NCBI GenBank assembly: GCA_900540635.1
Contig: UQGU01000061.1
Location: 1 to 13,075 of the forward strand
Source: an uncultured Eubacteriales bacterium
Lineage (GTDB): Bacteria; Bacillota; Clostridia; Oscillospirales; Oscillospiraceae
Length of the DNA stretch: 13,075 bases
Direction: 5' to 3'
Within the stretch, counting starts at the first letter, position 1. The number at the start of each line of letters is the position of its first letter. The position numbers and the translations under genes were made by a program. This document shows, in pieces, positions 6,473-13,055 of this stretch. A model generated the notes under the pieces. The model searched no databases. It was given only the letters and a program-made list of their open reading frames with translations, and was not told the DNA's origin.

Positions 6473-6514
6473 GGACAATTTCCCGGGTGGCGGAATATTT
6501 TTGGAATAAGGGCT

Positions 6515-8482
6515 TTACAGTCCGTTGCCGCGGAGCTCTACAATCTGGTCACGCAGCACGGCGGCGTACTCGTACTCCATCATCTTGGCCGCCTCCTTCA
6601 TCTGCTTTTCCAGGCGGGCGATTTCCTTTTCCTTCTCCGCCTTGGTCATCTTGACCCCGTTTCGGCCCTTCCGCTCGGCGGTGGGAGAGGAAATCTCGAT
6701 CAGGTCCCGGACGGATTTGATAACGGTCTTGGGCACAATGCCGTGGGCTTTGTTATAGGCGTCCTGAATTTCCCGGCGGCGGGCGGTTTCGTCCATGGCG
6801 ATGCGCATGGAGGGGGTCACTGTGTCGGCATACATAATGACCTTGCCCTCGGCGTTCCGCGCGGCGCGGCCCATGGTCTGAATCAGACTGGTTTCACTGC
6901 GCAGGAAACCCTCCTTATCCGCATCCAGAATGGCCACCAGGCTCACCTCCGGCAGGTCCAGGCCTTCACGCAGCAGGTTAATGCCCACCAAAACATCGAA
7001 TTTTGCCAGGCGCAGATCCCGGATGATCTCCATCCGCTCCATGGCCCCGATGTCCGAATGCATATACCGGACCTTAATGCCCGCCTTTTGCAGGTACACC
7101 GTCAGATCCTCGGCCATTTTCTTGGTCAGGGTCGTCACAAGGACCCGCTCCTGTCTGGCAGTGCGGGCATTGATTTCCCCAATCAGGTCATCGATCTGCC
7201 CCTCAATGGGCCGCACCTCCACCTGAGGATCCAGCAGGCCCGTGGGCCGAATGACCTGCTCTACGATCTGTCCGGAACGGGTGCGCTCGTACTCGCCCGG
7301 AGTGGCGGAGACATAGATCACCTGATTGATCTTCTCGTCGAACTCTTTGAAATTCAGCGGGCGGTTATCATAGGCCGATGGCAGGCGGAAGCCATAGTTC
7401 ACCAGGGCATCCTTCCGGCTCCGGTCCCCGGCATACATGGCCCGGCACTGGGGCAGGGTCACATGGCTTTCGTCAATGAACATAAGAAAATCTTCCGGGA
7501 AATAATCCAGCAGCGTGGTGGGGGGCGAACCGGGCGCCCGGCCCTGGATAACCCGGGAATAGTTCTCAATGCCGTTGCAGAAGCCGATTTCCGTCATCAT
7601 TTCCAAATCGTAGGCCGTGCGCTGGGCGATTCGCTGGGCTTCAATGAGCTTGTTTTCCGCCCGGAACTTCACCACCTGCTCGTCGCACTCCTTTTGAATT
7701 TCCAGCATAGCCCGCTGGAGCTTCTCTTTCGAGGCAACATAGTGGCTGGCGGGATAAATCGCCACATGGTCCACATACCGCTCAACCAACCCGGACACGG
7801 CGTTGATCTCGCTGATGCGGTCGATTTCATCTCCAAAAAACTCCACCCGAATGGCCCTGCCGGACCAGTAGGCAGGGTAAACCTCCAGGGTGTCCCCCCG
7901 GACCCGGAATTTATTCCGGGAAAAGTCAATGTCGTTGCGCTCATAGCGAATTTCCGTCAGCTTTTTCAATATCTCATCCACAGGCCGCTCCTGCCCCACC
8001 CGCAGAGAAATGACCATGCTCTTGTAGTCAATGGGGTCGCCCAGACCGTACAGGCAGCTGACGGAGGCCACAATGATCACATCCCGCCGCTCAAACAGAG
8101 AGGAGGTTGCGGAGTGGCGCAGCCGGTCGATCTCCTCATTGACGGAGGCATCCTTTTCAATATAGGTGTCTGTATGGGCAATGTATGCCTCGGGCTGATA
8201 GTAGTCGTAGTAGGAAATGAAATATTCCACAACATTGTGTGGAAAAAACTCCCGGAACTCTGAGCACAGCTGGGCCGCCAAGGTCTTATTGTGGGCCAGC
8301 ACCAGGGTAGGCCTGTTCAGCTTGGCGATAACGGAGGCCATGGTAAAGGTCTTGCCGGAGCCGGTGACACCCAGCAAAGTCTGCTCCCGCAGGCCCCAGT
8401 TCACGCCGTTTGTCAGGGCCTCAATGGCCTCCGGCTGGTCGCCGGAGGGCTTGTATTCCGAAACCAATTCAAAATGATCCAT
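6515..8482 (-). CDS. uvrB: Excinuclease ABC subunit UvrB
   Basis: UvrB is the DNA-loading helicase-like subunit of nucleotide excision repair: UvrA hands damaged DNA to it, and it then recruits UvrC. The 655-residue product is full length. Walker A GVTGSGKT is at 38-45 and the DNA-clamping beta-hairpin YYDYYQPEAYIAHTDTY at 91-107. DESH is at 337-340, YVSATPG at 390-396 and the motif VI region QTMGRAARN at 535-543. The C-terminal UVR domain that contacts UvrC is at about 613-650. AAAGGAG precedes the ATG. It lies 11 bp after radC and is probably co-transcribed with it. uvrA and uvrC, often next to uvrB, are not in the window. Confidence 0.98.
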   Translation of the reverse strand: MDHFELVSEYKPSGDQPEAIEALTNGVNWGLREQTLLGVTGSGKTFTMASVIAKLNRPTLVLAHNKTLAAQLCSEFREFFPHNVVEYFISYYDYYQPEAYIAHTDTYIEKDASVNEEIDRLRHSATSSLFERRDVIIVASVSCLYGLGDPIDYKSMVISLRVGQERPVDEILKKLTEIRYERNDIDFSRNKFRVRGDTLEVYPAYWSGRAIRVEFFGDEIDRISEINAVSGLVERYVDHVAIYPASHYVASKEKLQRAMLEIQKECDEQVVKFRAENKLIEAQRIAQRTAYDLEMMTEIGFCNGIENYSRVIQGRAPGSPPTTLLDYFPEDFLMFIDESHVTLPQCRAMYAGDRSRKDALVNYGFRLPSAYDNRPLNFKEFDEKINQVIYVSATPGEYERTRSGQIVEQVIRPTGLLDPQVEVRPIEGQIDDLIGEINARTARQERVLVTTLTKKMAEDLTVYLQKAGIKVRYMHSDIGAMERMEIIRDLRLAKFDVLVGINLLREGLDLPEVSLVAILDADKEGFLRSETSLIQTMGRAARNAEGKVIMYADTVTPSMRIAMDETARRREIQDAYNKAHGIVPKTVIKSVRDLIEISSPTAERKGRNGVKMTKAEKEKEIARLEKQMKEAAKMMEYEYAAVLRDQIVELRGNGL

Positions 8483-8493
8483 AGGTATCTCCT

Positions 8494-9180
8494 TTATATC
8501 AGCAGGCAGTCCCGAAAACGGTCATCGGACATGGCAATGGAAACATAGTCCCCATCCGCCACAATGATGTGATCCGCCAGGGTGATTTCCACTGCCTGCA
8601 AAGCATGGGCAATGCGGCGGGTGGTCTGGATATCCTCAGCTGATGGCACCGCCAGGCCGCTGGGATGGTTGTGGGCCAGCACCACCGTGGCAGCGTTGAC
8701 ACCAATGGCCGTCTCCACGATTTTCCGGATGGAGACGCCGGTAGAATTGGGGCCGCCCTCTCCCAGCTCCTTGCAGCACAAAAGCTTACACTTGGCGTCC
8801 AGGCAGAGGATGAAAACCGTCTCCACCTTCCGCCCGAAAAAGTGGGGCACCAGAAAGTTCGCGCACTGCTCCAAGGTTTGCAGAATTGTCACACGGCTGG
8901 AGCGGTCCACCATGTAGAACCTGCCCATCTGCGGGATCAGCGTCAGCAGCAGCGCCGCGTTCTCCCCCACCCCCGGAACCTTCATCAGCTCCTCAGGGCT
9001 GGCCTCCAGCACCTGAGAAAGGCTGCCGAAACGGTCCAGCAGAGCATGGGCAATGGGGTTGGTATCCACCCGGGGAATGCCGTAAAACAGCAGCAGCTCC
9101 AGAGCCTGAATATCCGAAAAATGATCCAGCCCCTCCTGGCGAAAGCGTTTCTTCACCCGGTCTCTGTGTCCTTCGTGCAT
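8494..9180 (-). CDS. radC: RadC-family JAB/MPN protein
   Basis: A 228-residue RadC-family protein. The N-terminal part (to about 80) has a helix-hairpin-helix-like segment, VPGVGENAALLL. The C-terminal JAB/MPN metalloprotease-like domain carries the metal motif AHNHPSGLAVPSAED, with H170, H172 and D183. The upstream GPNSTGVSIRKI segment is typical. The true role of RadC in repair is unsettled; the motif predicts a zinc hydrolase. The length and motifs are intact. AAAGGGG lies upstream of the ATG. It is the first gene of a radC-uvrB pair and is divergent from the kinase-like gene. Confidence 0.95.
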   Translation of the reverse strand: MHEGHRDRVKKRFRQEGLDHFSDIQALELLLFYGIPRVDTNPIAHALLDRFGSLSQVLEASPEELMKVPGVGENAALLLTLIPQMGRFYMVDRSSRVTILQTLEQCANFLVPHFFGRKVETVFILCLDAKCKLLCCKELGEGGPNSTGVSIRKIVETAIGVNAATVVLAHNHPSGLAVPSAEDIQTTRRIAHALQAVEITLADHIIVADGDYVSIAMSDDRFRDCLLI

Positions 9181-9210
9181 AGTGTATCCCCTTTTTTCAT
9201 GAAGTTGCCC

Positions 9211-9239
9211 TTGCTATTTTGAAATTTGGGCGTTAAAAT
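9211..9239 (+). promoter_or_regulatory. Promoter of the kinase-like gene
   Basis: TTGCTA (9211-9216), a 17-bp spacer and TAAAAT (9234-9239) match four and five of six consensus bases. Transcription should begin near 9246, leaving a leader of about 70 nt before the ATG at 9319. Confidence 0.65.
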
Positions 9240-9242
9240 AGC
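9213..9242. promoter_or_regulatory. Operator-like inverted repeat over the kinase-gene promoter
   Basis: GCTATTTT (9213-9220) and AAAATAGC (9235-9242) are perfect 8-bp arms separated by 14 bp. One arm overlaps the -35 and the other the -10, which is the classic placement of a repressor site. It is also only about 33 bp from the radC start, so it could act on both divergent genes. The binding protein is unknown. Confidence 0.55.
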
Positions 9243-9306
9243 CGTAAAAGAATTGTCGAAACCTGCCGGGAAAGTTTTCCCCGATTCTGCGCAAGCTACC
9301 ACTGTC

Positions 9307-9312
9307 AGGAGG
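9307..9312 (+). promoter_or_regulatory. Ribosome binding site that sets the kinase-like start
   Basis: AGGAGG, 6 nt before the ATG at 9319. It rules against the in-frame TTG at 9226, which lies inside the promoter. Confidence 0.85.
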
Positions 9313-9318
9313 ACTGTC

Positions 9319-10371
9319 ATGGACAACGAAACCCTGCACATAGAGACGCTGGATCTGATCGTCGCCCCCTGCTTCTGTGTCAAAGCGGGCCGCATTTTCC
9401 AGTGCAACGCGGCAGCAAAGCACCTGCCTCTGCCCCTTGGCGCGGAAATTGCGCCGCTGCTCGCCACTGGGCAGAAGGAATACACCGCCTACGAAGGCGG
9501 CAGCCTGTACCTGACCCTGGACCTTTCCGGCACCGTCTTCGGTGCCGAAGTGGAGCGCCGGGGGGAGCTGGACTTTTTCGTGCTGGAGGGCCCTGCGGAA
9601 CCCAGGGAGCTCCGGGTTCTTTCTCTGGCCGCCGCCGAGCTGCGGCTGCCTCTCTCCGGCATTCTGGCTTCTGCAGAAGCCCTTGCGGAGCAGTCAGGCG
9701 AGGCCGGAACGGCTCAGGTTGCATCCCTGAACCGGGGTCTGGCCCAGCTGCTGCGGCTTGTGGGCAATATGTCCGCCGCATCTTCCGGCACAAGCCACCA
9801 GGCCCTTGTGGAAATCACCGGTATTTTCCGGGAGATTTTCGAAAAGGCCGGGGCCATGCTGGAGGGCATCGGCCTTTGCCTGGACTACCAGGGGCCGGAA
9901 ACCGCCCTCTACTGTCTGGCGGATACCCAGGAGCTGGAGCGGGCTGTGCTGAATCTGCTGTCCAATGCTGCGAAATTCACACCCCGGGGCGGCCATATTG
10001 CAGCAAGCCTTACCCGGCAGGGCCGGATGCTGCGGCTGTGCATCCAGGACAGCGGCAGCGGCATTGCCGATTCGGTTCGCGGCAGCGTCTTCCGGCGCTA
10101 TCTGCGCCAGCCTGCCATTGAGGACAGCCGGTATGGCTTGGGCCTTGGCATGGTCATGATTCGCGCTGCCGCCTCCCATCATGGAGGCGCCGTGCTCATC
10201 GACCGCCCGCCCCAGGGCGGCACACGGGTCACCGTGACCCTGGCCATCCGGCAGGATCCCGTCTCCCAGCTGCGCTCCCCCCTGCTAAAGGTGGACTACG
10301 CCGGAGAGCGGGACCACGCTCTCATTGAGCTATCGGATGTGCTTCCGGCGGAATACTACCGGGACTTTTGA
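9319..10371 (+). CDS. Soluble histidine-kinase-like ATPase lacking the H-box histidine
   Basis: A 350-residue protein with the ATP-binding half of a sensor histidine kinase. The N box RAVLNLLSNAAKF is at 208-220, G1 QDSGSGIAD at 243-251, the F-box-like VFRRY at 257-261 and G2 YGLGLGMVMI at 272-281. The dimerisation helix is recognisable as AAAELRLPLSGI (104-115). Where kinases have histidine (HELRTPL) this protein has A106, so the usual phospho-accepting site is missing. The first 100 residues are PAS-like in size but have no clear motif. There is no transmembrane segment or signal peptide. No response regulator adjoins. It could be a kinase acting on another protein, a sensor ATPase, or a pseudokinase. 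The ATG at 9319 has an ideal AGGAGG; the upstream TTG is not credible. A strong terminator follows. Confidence 0.85.
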   Translation: MDNETLHIETLDLIVAPCFCVKAGRIFQCNAAAKHLPLPLGAEIAPLLATGQKEYTAYEGGSLYLTLDLSGTVFGAEVERRGELDFFVLEGPAEPRELRVLSLAAAELRLPLSGILASAEALAEQSGEAGTAQVASLNRGLAQLLRLVGNMSAASSGTSHQALVEITGIFREIFEKAGAMLEGIGLCLDYQGPETALYCLADTQELERAVLNLLSNAAKFTPRGGHIAASLTRQGRMLRLCIQDSGSGIADSVRGSVFRRYLRQPAIEDSRYGLGLGMVMIRAAASHHGGAVLIDRPPQGGTRVTVTLAIRQDPVSQLRSPLLKVDYAGERDHALIELSDVLPAEYYRDF

Positions 10372-10375
10372 TTGT

Positions 10376-10403
10376 CTCCCCGCAGATCGCGGGGAGCTTT
10401 TTT
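10376..10403 (+). terminator. Intrinsic terminator after the kinase-like gene
   Basis: CTCCCCGC (10376-10383) and GCGGGGAG (10389-10396) form an 8-bp GC-rich stem with a 5-base loop, followed by CTTTTTT. It begins 5 bp after the stop codon and overlaps the end of the convergent XRE-family gene by a few bases. Confidence 0.92.
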
Positions 10404-10800
10404 ATCCCATCTTTTGCAAAAAGTCACTCTGCTTGAGCATGGCAATGCCGTTGCCCTCCTCCCCCAGCACCAGGAGCGCATCCCCGGGGCGGATGGAGAA
10501 GAGCTTCAACGCCTTTTCCGGCAGCTGAAACGCACCATTCTCTCCCACCGTCACCACGCCGAAGCAGTGCTTGCCCCTGGGCGGAATGGGCAGCAGTTCT
10601 TTTTCCGAATTATAGCGCACCAAATCGTCCAGGGTCACATTGTAGAAGTTCGCCAGGGCGATGCAGTTGTCAATGTCCGGCGCAGACTCCCCGTTCTCCC
10701 ATTTGGAAAGGGCCTGACGGGAAACTCCCACAGCCTCGGCCACCTGCTCCTGGGTCAGGCGGTTTTGCTTTCGCAGCAGCAAAAGATTTTCGGCCAGCAT
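10402..10800 (-). CDS. XRE-family regulator fused to an AbrB/SpoVT-like domain
   Basis: A 132-residue transcription regulator with two DNA-binding-type domains. The N-terminal XRE helix-turn-helix (about 5-60) reads LTQEQVAEAVGVSRQALSKW, followed by DIDNCIALANFYNVTLDDLV. The C-terminal part (about 80-125) has the swapped-hairpin pattern of AbrB-type domains: GAFQLPEKALKLFSIRPGD, then a short strand LLVLGEE. It is divergent from the ABC transporter genes, which it most likely controls, and probably also controls itself. AAGGGGGG serves as ribosome site. A palindrome between the two promoters is a candidate target. The effector ligand is unknown. Confidence 0.88.
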   Translation of the reverse strand: MLAENLLLLRKQNRLTQEQVAEAVGVSRQALSKWENGESAPDIDNCIALANFYNVTLDDLVRYNSEKELLPIPPRGKHCFGVVTVGENGAFQLPEKALKLFSIRPGDALLVLGEEGNGIAMLKQSDFLQKMG

Positions 10801-10828
10801 GGCATTCCCCCCCTTTTACACGTTCTCT

Positions 10829-10857
10829 ATTATACCGTTGCTCCGGTGAAAATGCAA
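10829..10857 (-). promoter_or_regulatory. Promoter of the XRE-AbrB regulator gene
   Basis: On the minus strand, TTGCAT (10857-10852), a 17-bp spacer and a perfect TATAAT (10834-10829), about 30 bp before the start codon. Confidence 0.75.
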
Positions 10858-10865
10858 CCGGGGTT

Positions 10866-10888
10866 AACATTTTTCTCGAGAAAATGTT
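10866..10888. promoter_or_regulatory. Palindrome between the divergent regulator and ABC promoters
   Basis: AACAT-TTTTCTCGAGAAAA-TGTT. The central 14 bp (10871-10884) are a perfect palindrome around CTCGAG. The outer AACAT and TGTT also pair if one base is skipped. It sits 8 bp upstream of the regulator's -35 and 12 bp upstream of the ABC gene's -35, so it is well placed as an operator shared by both. Confidence 0.6.
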
Positions 10889-10900
10889 TGCGTTCCCTGG

Positions 10901-10929
10901 TGGACTTTGGGCGGCCCCGGGCTTACAAT
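10901..10929 (+). promoter_or_regulatory. Promoter of the ABC transporter operon
   Basis: TGGACT (10901-10906), a 17-bp spacer and TACAAT (10924-10929) match four and five of six consensus bases. The modest -35 is consistent with a regulated promoter. Confidence 0.6.
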
Positions 10930-10938
10930 ATTTTCAAA

Positions 10939-10944
10939 AGGAGG
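10939..10944 (+). promoter_or_regulatory. Ribosome binding site that sets the ABC ATPase start
   Basis: AGGAGG, 7 nt before the ATG at 10952. An in-frame upstream start at 10907 lies inside the promoter and is rejected. Confidence 0.85.
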
Positions 10945-10951
10945 GGACAAA

Positions 10952-11668
10952 ATGGATCCTGTGCTGACCGTTTCCGGGCTATGCAGGCGCTATCCCGGCT
11001 TTTCTCTGGAAAACGTCTCTTTTTCTCTGGAAAAAGGGCATATTATGGGTTTTCTCGGCCGAAACGGTGCCGGAAAAACCACAACCATGAAAGCCATCCT
11101 CGGGCTTGTCCACGCGGATGGCGGCAGCGTGCATATTCTGGGACAGAACATTGACGAAGTCGATGTCCGCGCCCGCATTGGCTACGCCGCAGGGGATGCC
11201 GCCTTTTACCCCAGGAAGACCGTTGCGCAGATTGCCGCAATGACCAAAAGCTTCTACCCCCGGTGGGATGAAGAAGCCTTCGCCCACTATTTGCAGGTTT
11301 TTCATCTGGACACCGGCAAACAGCTGCGGCAGCTCTCCGAGGGCATGAAGGTGAAATTTCAGCTGGCTCTGGCCCTTTCCCATGGTGCAAAGCTTCTGAT
11401 TCTGGACGAACCCTCCAGCGGACTGGACCCCGTATCCCGGGCGGAGCTGAAGGACATCTTCCGGCAGCTGGCGGCCAAGGGCGCCGCCATTCTGTTCTCC
11501 ACCCACATTACCACGGACCTTTTGGACTGCGCCGACGACATCACCTATATTCAAAAGGGACACATTGTCGCCTCCGAACCAATGGCTGACTTTCTGACAG
11601 ATCACCCGGACTGTGATTCTCTGGAGGACATCATGGTTCGGCTGGAAAAGGAGGACATCACCCTATGA
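10952..11668 (+). CDS. ABC transporter ATP-binding protein (YtrB/BcrA-like)
   Basis: A 238-residue ATPase subunit of an ABC-2 type exporter. Walker A GRNGAGKTT is at 36-44. The signature is LSEGM (128-132), a variant of LSGGQ. Walker B LLILDEP with catalytic E153 is at 148-154, the D-loop SSGLDP at 155-160 and the switch histidine in STHIT at H185. The Q-loop region reads IGYAAGDAAFYP, with no glutamine, as in many single-domain exporter ATPases of Firmicutes. The length is on the short side because the C-terminal extension is brief. Its stop overlaps the permease start by 4 bp (ATGA), so the two are coupled. The substrate is unknown; related pairs export antimicrobial peptides or respond to cell-envelope stress. 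Confidence 0.93.
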   Translation: MDPVLTVSGLCRRYPGFSLENVSFSLEKGHIMGFLGRNGAGKTTTMKAILGLVHADGGSVHILGQNIDEVDVRARIGYAAGDAAFYPRKTVAQIAAMTKSFYPRWDEEAFAHYLQVFHLDTGKQLRQLSEGMKVKFQLALALSHGAKLLILDEPSSGLDPVSRAELKDIFRQLAAKGAAILFSTHITTDLLDCADDITYIQKGHIVASEPMADFLTDHPDCDSLEDIMVRLEKEDITL

Positions 11669-12315
11669 AGCAGCTTCTGAAAAAGGAATTTACCTTCACC
11701 GCCCTGCCCCTGTGCTATCTTTTCCTGCTCTTTTCCGGCATGACCATGATTCCGGGCTATCCAATCGCCATGGACAGCTTTTTCCTGTGCCTTGCCCTGT
11801 TCCAGTCCATGCAGAGCCGCCGGGAGCAGAACGACCTGAGCTATACCCTGCTTCTGCCCGTCAGCAAGAAACAGGTGGTCCGGGCCAACTATCTTTTCTG
11901 CATTGGGCTGCAAATGCTGTTTTTCCTGCTGTGCGCCATACTGACGGTTATCCGTATGCAGTTTCTTTTTCTGGCGGCTGTGTATACGGAAAATGCCATG
12001 ATGAATGCAAATCCCGCCTATCTTGCCAATATCCTGCTGGTTTTCCTCGCATTCAATATTTTGGTTCCCGGGCTCTACTGGAAAACGGGCTATGGGCTGG
12101 GAAAGCCATTTGTCCTGTTTTCCGCTGCTGCGCTGCTGATCGTCACCGCAGGAGAAATCCTGCACCACCTCCCCGGTCTGGAAGGGCTGAACGCGCCTAC
12201 CGGGCAAGGGATGCTTCAAATTCCGGTGCTTTTGCTCTGTGCCGCAGCCTATGCCCTTGGCAGCTGGCGCGCCGCAGAGCGGGCCGCGCAGAATTTCGAA
12301 ACTGTGGACCTGTAA
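11665..12315 (+). CDS. ABC-2 type transporter permease
   Basis: A 216-residue membrane protein with about six hydrophobic segments. They lie near residues 12-31, 33-50, 75-95, 110-125, 113-135 to 136-160 (two closely packed), and 175-198. The short cytoplasmic loop QSRREQNDLSYTLLLPVSKK between the second and third segments is typical of the small clostridial ABC-2 permeases (ABC2_membrane_5-like), where it contacts the ATPase. Translation starts in the ATGA overlap with the ATPase gene, with AAGGAGG about 11 nt upstream inside it. It forms the membrane channel of the exporter. Family assignment rests on topology, loop motif and the partner gene; segment limits are rough. Confidence 0.85.
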   Translation: MKQLLKKEFTFTALPLCYLFLLFSGMTMIPGYPIAMDSFFLCLALFQSMQSRREQNDLSYTLLLPVSKKQVVRANYLFCIGLQMLFFLLCAILTVIRMQFLFLAAVYTENAMMNANPAYLANILLVFLAFNILVPGLYWKTGYGLGKPFVLFSAAALLIVTAGEILHHLPGLEGLNAPTGQGMLQIPVLLLCAAAYALGSWRAAERAAQNFETVDL

Positions 12316-12406
12316 GCAGAGGAAACCGCATTTTTCCTTTGGAATTCTTTAAGAAAAACGAAAGCTTCTTGTAATTCACGGAAAAATATGGTAGTCTCTT
12401 CCAAAA

Positions 12407-12412
12407 AGGAGG
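12407..12412 (+). promoter_or_regulatory. Ribosome binding site that sets the GTG start of the VanZ gene
   Basis: AGGAGG, 7 nt before GTG at 12420. No in-frame ATG lies near, so GTG is the start. The 104-bp gap before it has no clear promoter: only TATGGT at 12387-12392 without a good -35. A weak GAATT...AATTC stem is present there but lacks a T run. Confidence 0.75.
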
Positions 12413-12419
12413 GGTTTGC

Positions 12420-13022
12420 GTGTTTCGTGAACTGCTGATCTACGAGCTGCCCGTCAATTTGCTGGTGGCCGCCCTGGCGCTGGGCTTTTTCAGGCTCTGC
12501 GTCGGCGTCTGGCGGCAGCTGTTCAAGGGCAGCTGGGTCATTCTGGGGCTGCTGGCGCTCTACATGAGTATTCTTTACGCGCTCACGGGCATTCCTAGCA
12601 TCCGGTACTTTGCCTTCCGCCCCCAGGTCAACCTGATTCCCTTTTCGGATTTTGGAGAACCCCGCTTTTTCTGGCTCTCCGGCATGAACACCCTGCTGAC
12701 CGTGCCTCTGGGCATGCTGCTGCCCCTCTGCTGGAAGCAGTACCAGCATTTTCCCCGCACTGCGGCTGTTGGATTTCTGGTCAGCCTGAGCATTGAGCTG
12801 TCTCAGATGTTCTGCTTCCGCGCCACGGATATTGACGATCTGATTCTCAACACCCTGGGCACCATGGTGGGGTTTCTTTTGGGGAAGCTGCTGTTTGGCC
12901 GTCTGCTTTGGGGCAAAACAAAGCAGGGCAAATGGGGCTTCTGGGTGCTGAACGGAATTCTCATCTTCCTGTGCTTCTTCCTGCGCCAGGAGCTGTATGA
13001 TCTGGAAGCGATGCTGCTATAA
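12420..13022 (+). CDS. VanZ-family membrane protein
   Basis: A 200-residue integral membrane protein of the VanZ-like family, named after the teicoplanin-resistance protein VanZ. Conserved elements are VNLIPFSDF (70-78), N90 with VPLGMLLPL (95-103), SIELSQMF (124-131) and the acidic DIDDLILNTLGTMVGFLLG (137-155). About five hydrophobic segments are visible, the last (178-188) followed by a short acidic tail. The family's biochemical role is uncertain; many members are found near cell-envelope genes. It follows the ABC exporter on the same strand, 104 bp away, and may be read through from it or use a weak promoter. Translation starts at GTG with a strong ribosome site. Confidence 0.88.
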   Translation: MFRELLIYELPVNLLVAALALGFFRLCVGVWRQLFKGSWVILGLLALYMSILYALTGIPSIRYFAFRPQVNLIPFSDFGEPRFFWLSGMNTLLTVPLGMLLPLCWKQYQHFPRTAAVGFLVSLSIELSQMFCFRATDIDDLILNTLGTMVGFLLGKLLFGRLLWGKTKQGKWGFWVLNGILIFLCFFLRQELYDLEAMLL

Positions 13023-13055
13023 AAAGGGGCTGTTAGAAAAGTATGTCGCTGCGAA

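Noticed and set aside
6464..6481. A 6-bp inverted repeat (AAATTG/CAATTT) over the yajC -35
   Set aside because: It is short and AT-only apart from one pair; it could easily arise by chance, so it is not listed as an operator.
6467..8263. A 598-codon open frame on the plus strand opposite uvrB
   Set aside because: It is the antisense shadow of a clear, full-length uvrB. The translation has no family resemblance and is rich in His, Gly and Leu, as expected from reversed GC-rich codons.
9226..9318. An N-terminal extension of the kinase-like protein from a TTG codon
   Set aside because: The codon lies within the promoter spacer, and AGGAGG at 9307-9312 points to ATG 9319.
12316..12419. Possible terminator or promoter between the permease and the VanZ gene
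   Set aside because: The only stem (GAATT...AAGAA with TTCTT...AATTC) is interrupted and lacks a T run. The best -10 (TATGGT) has no -35 at proper distance.
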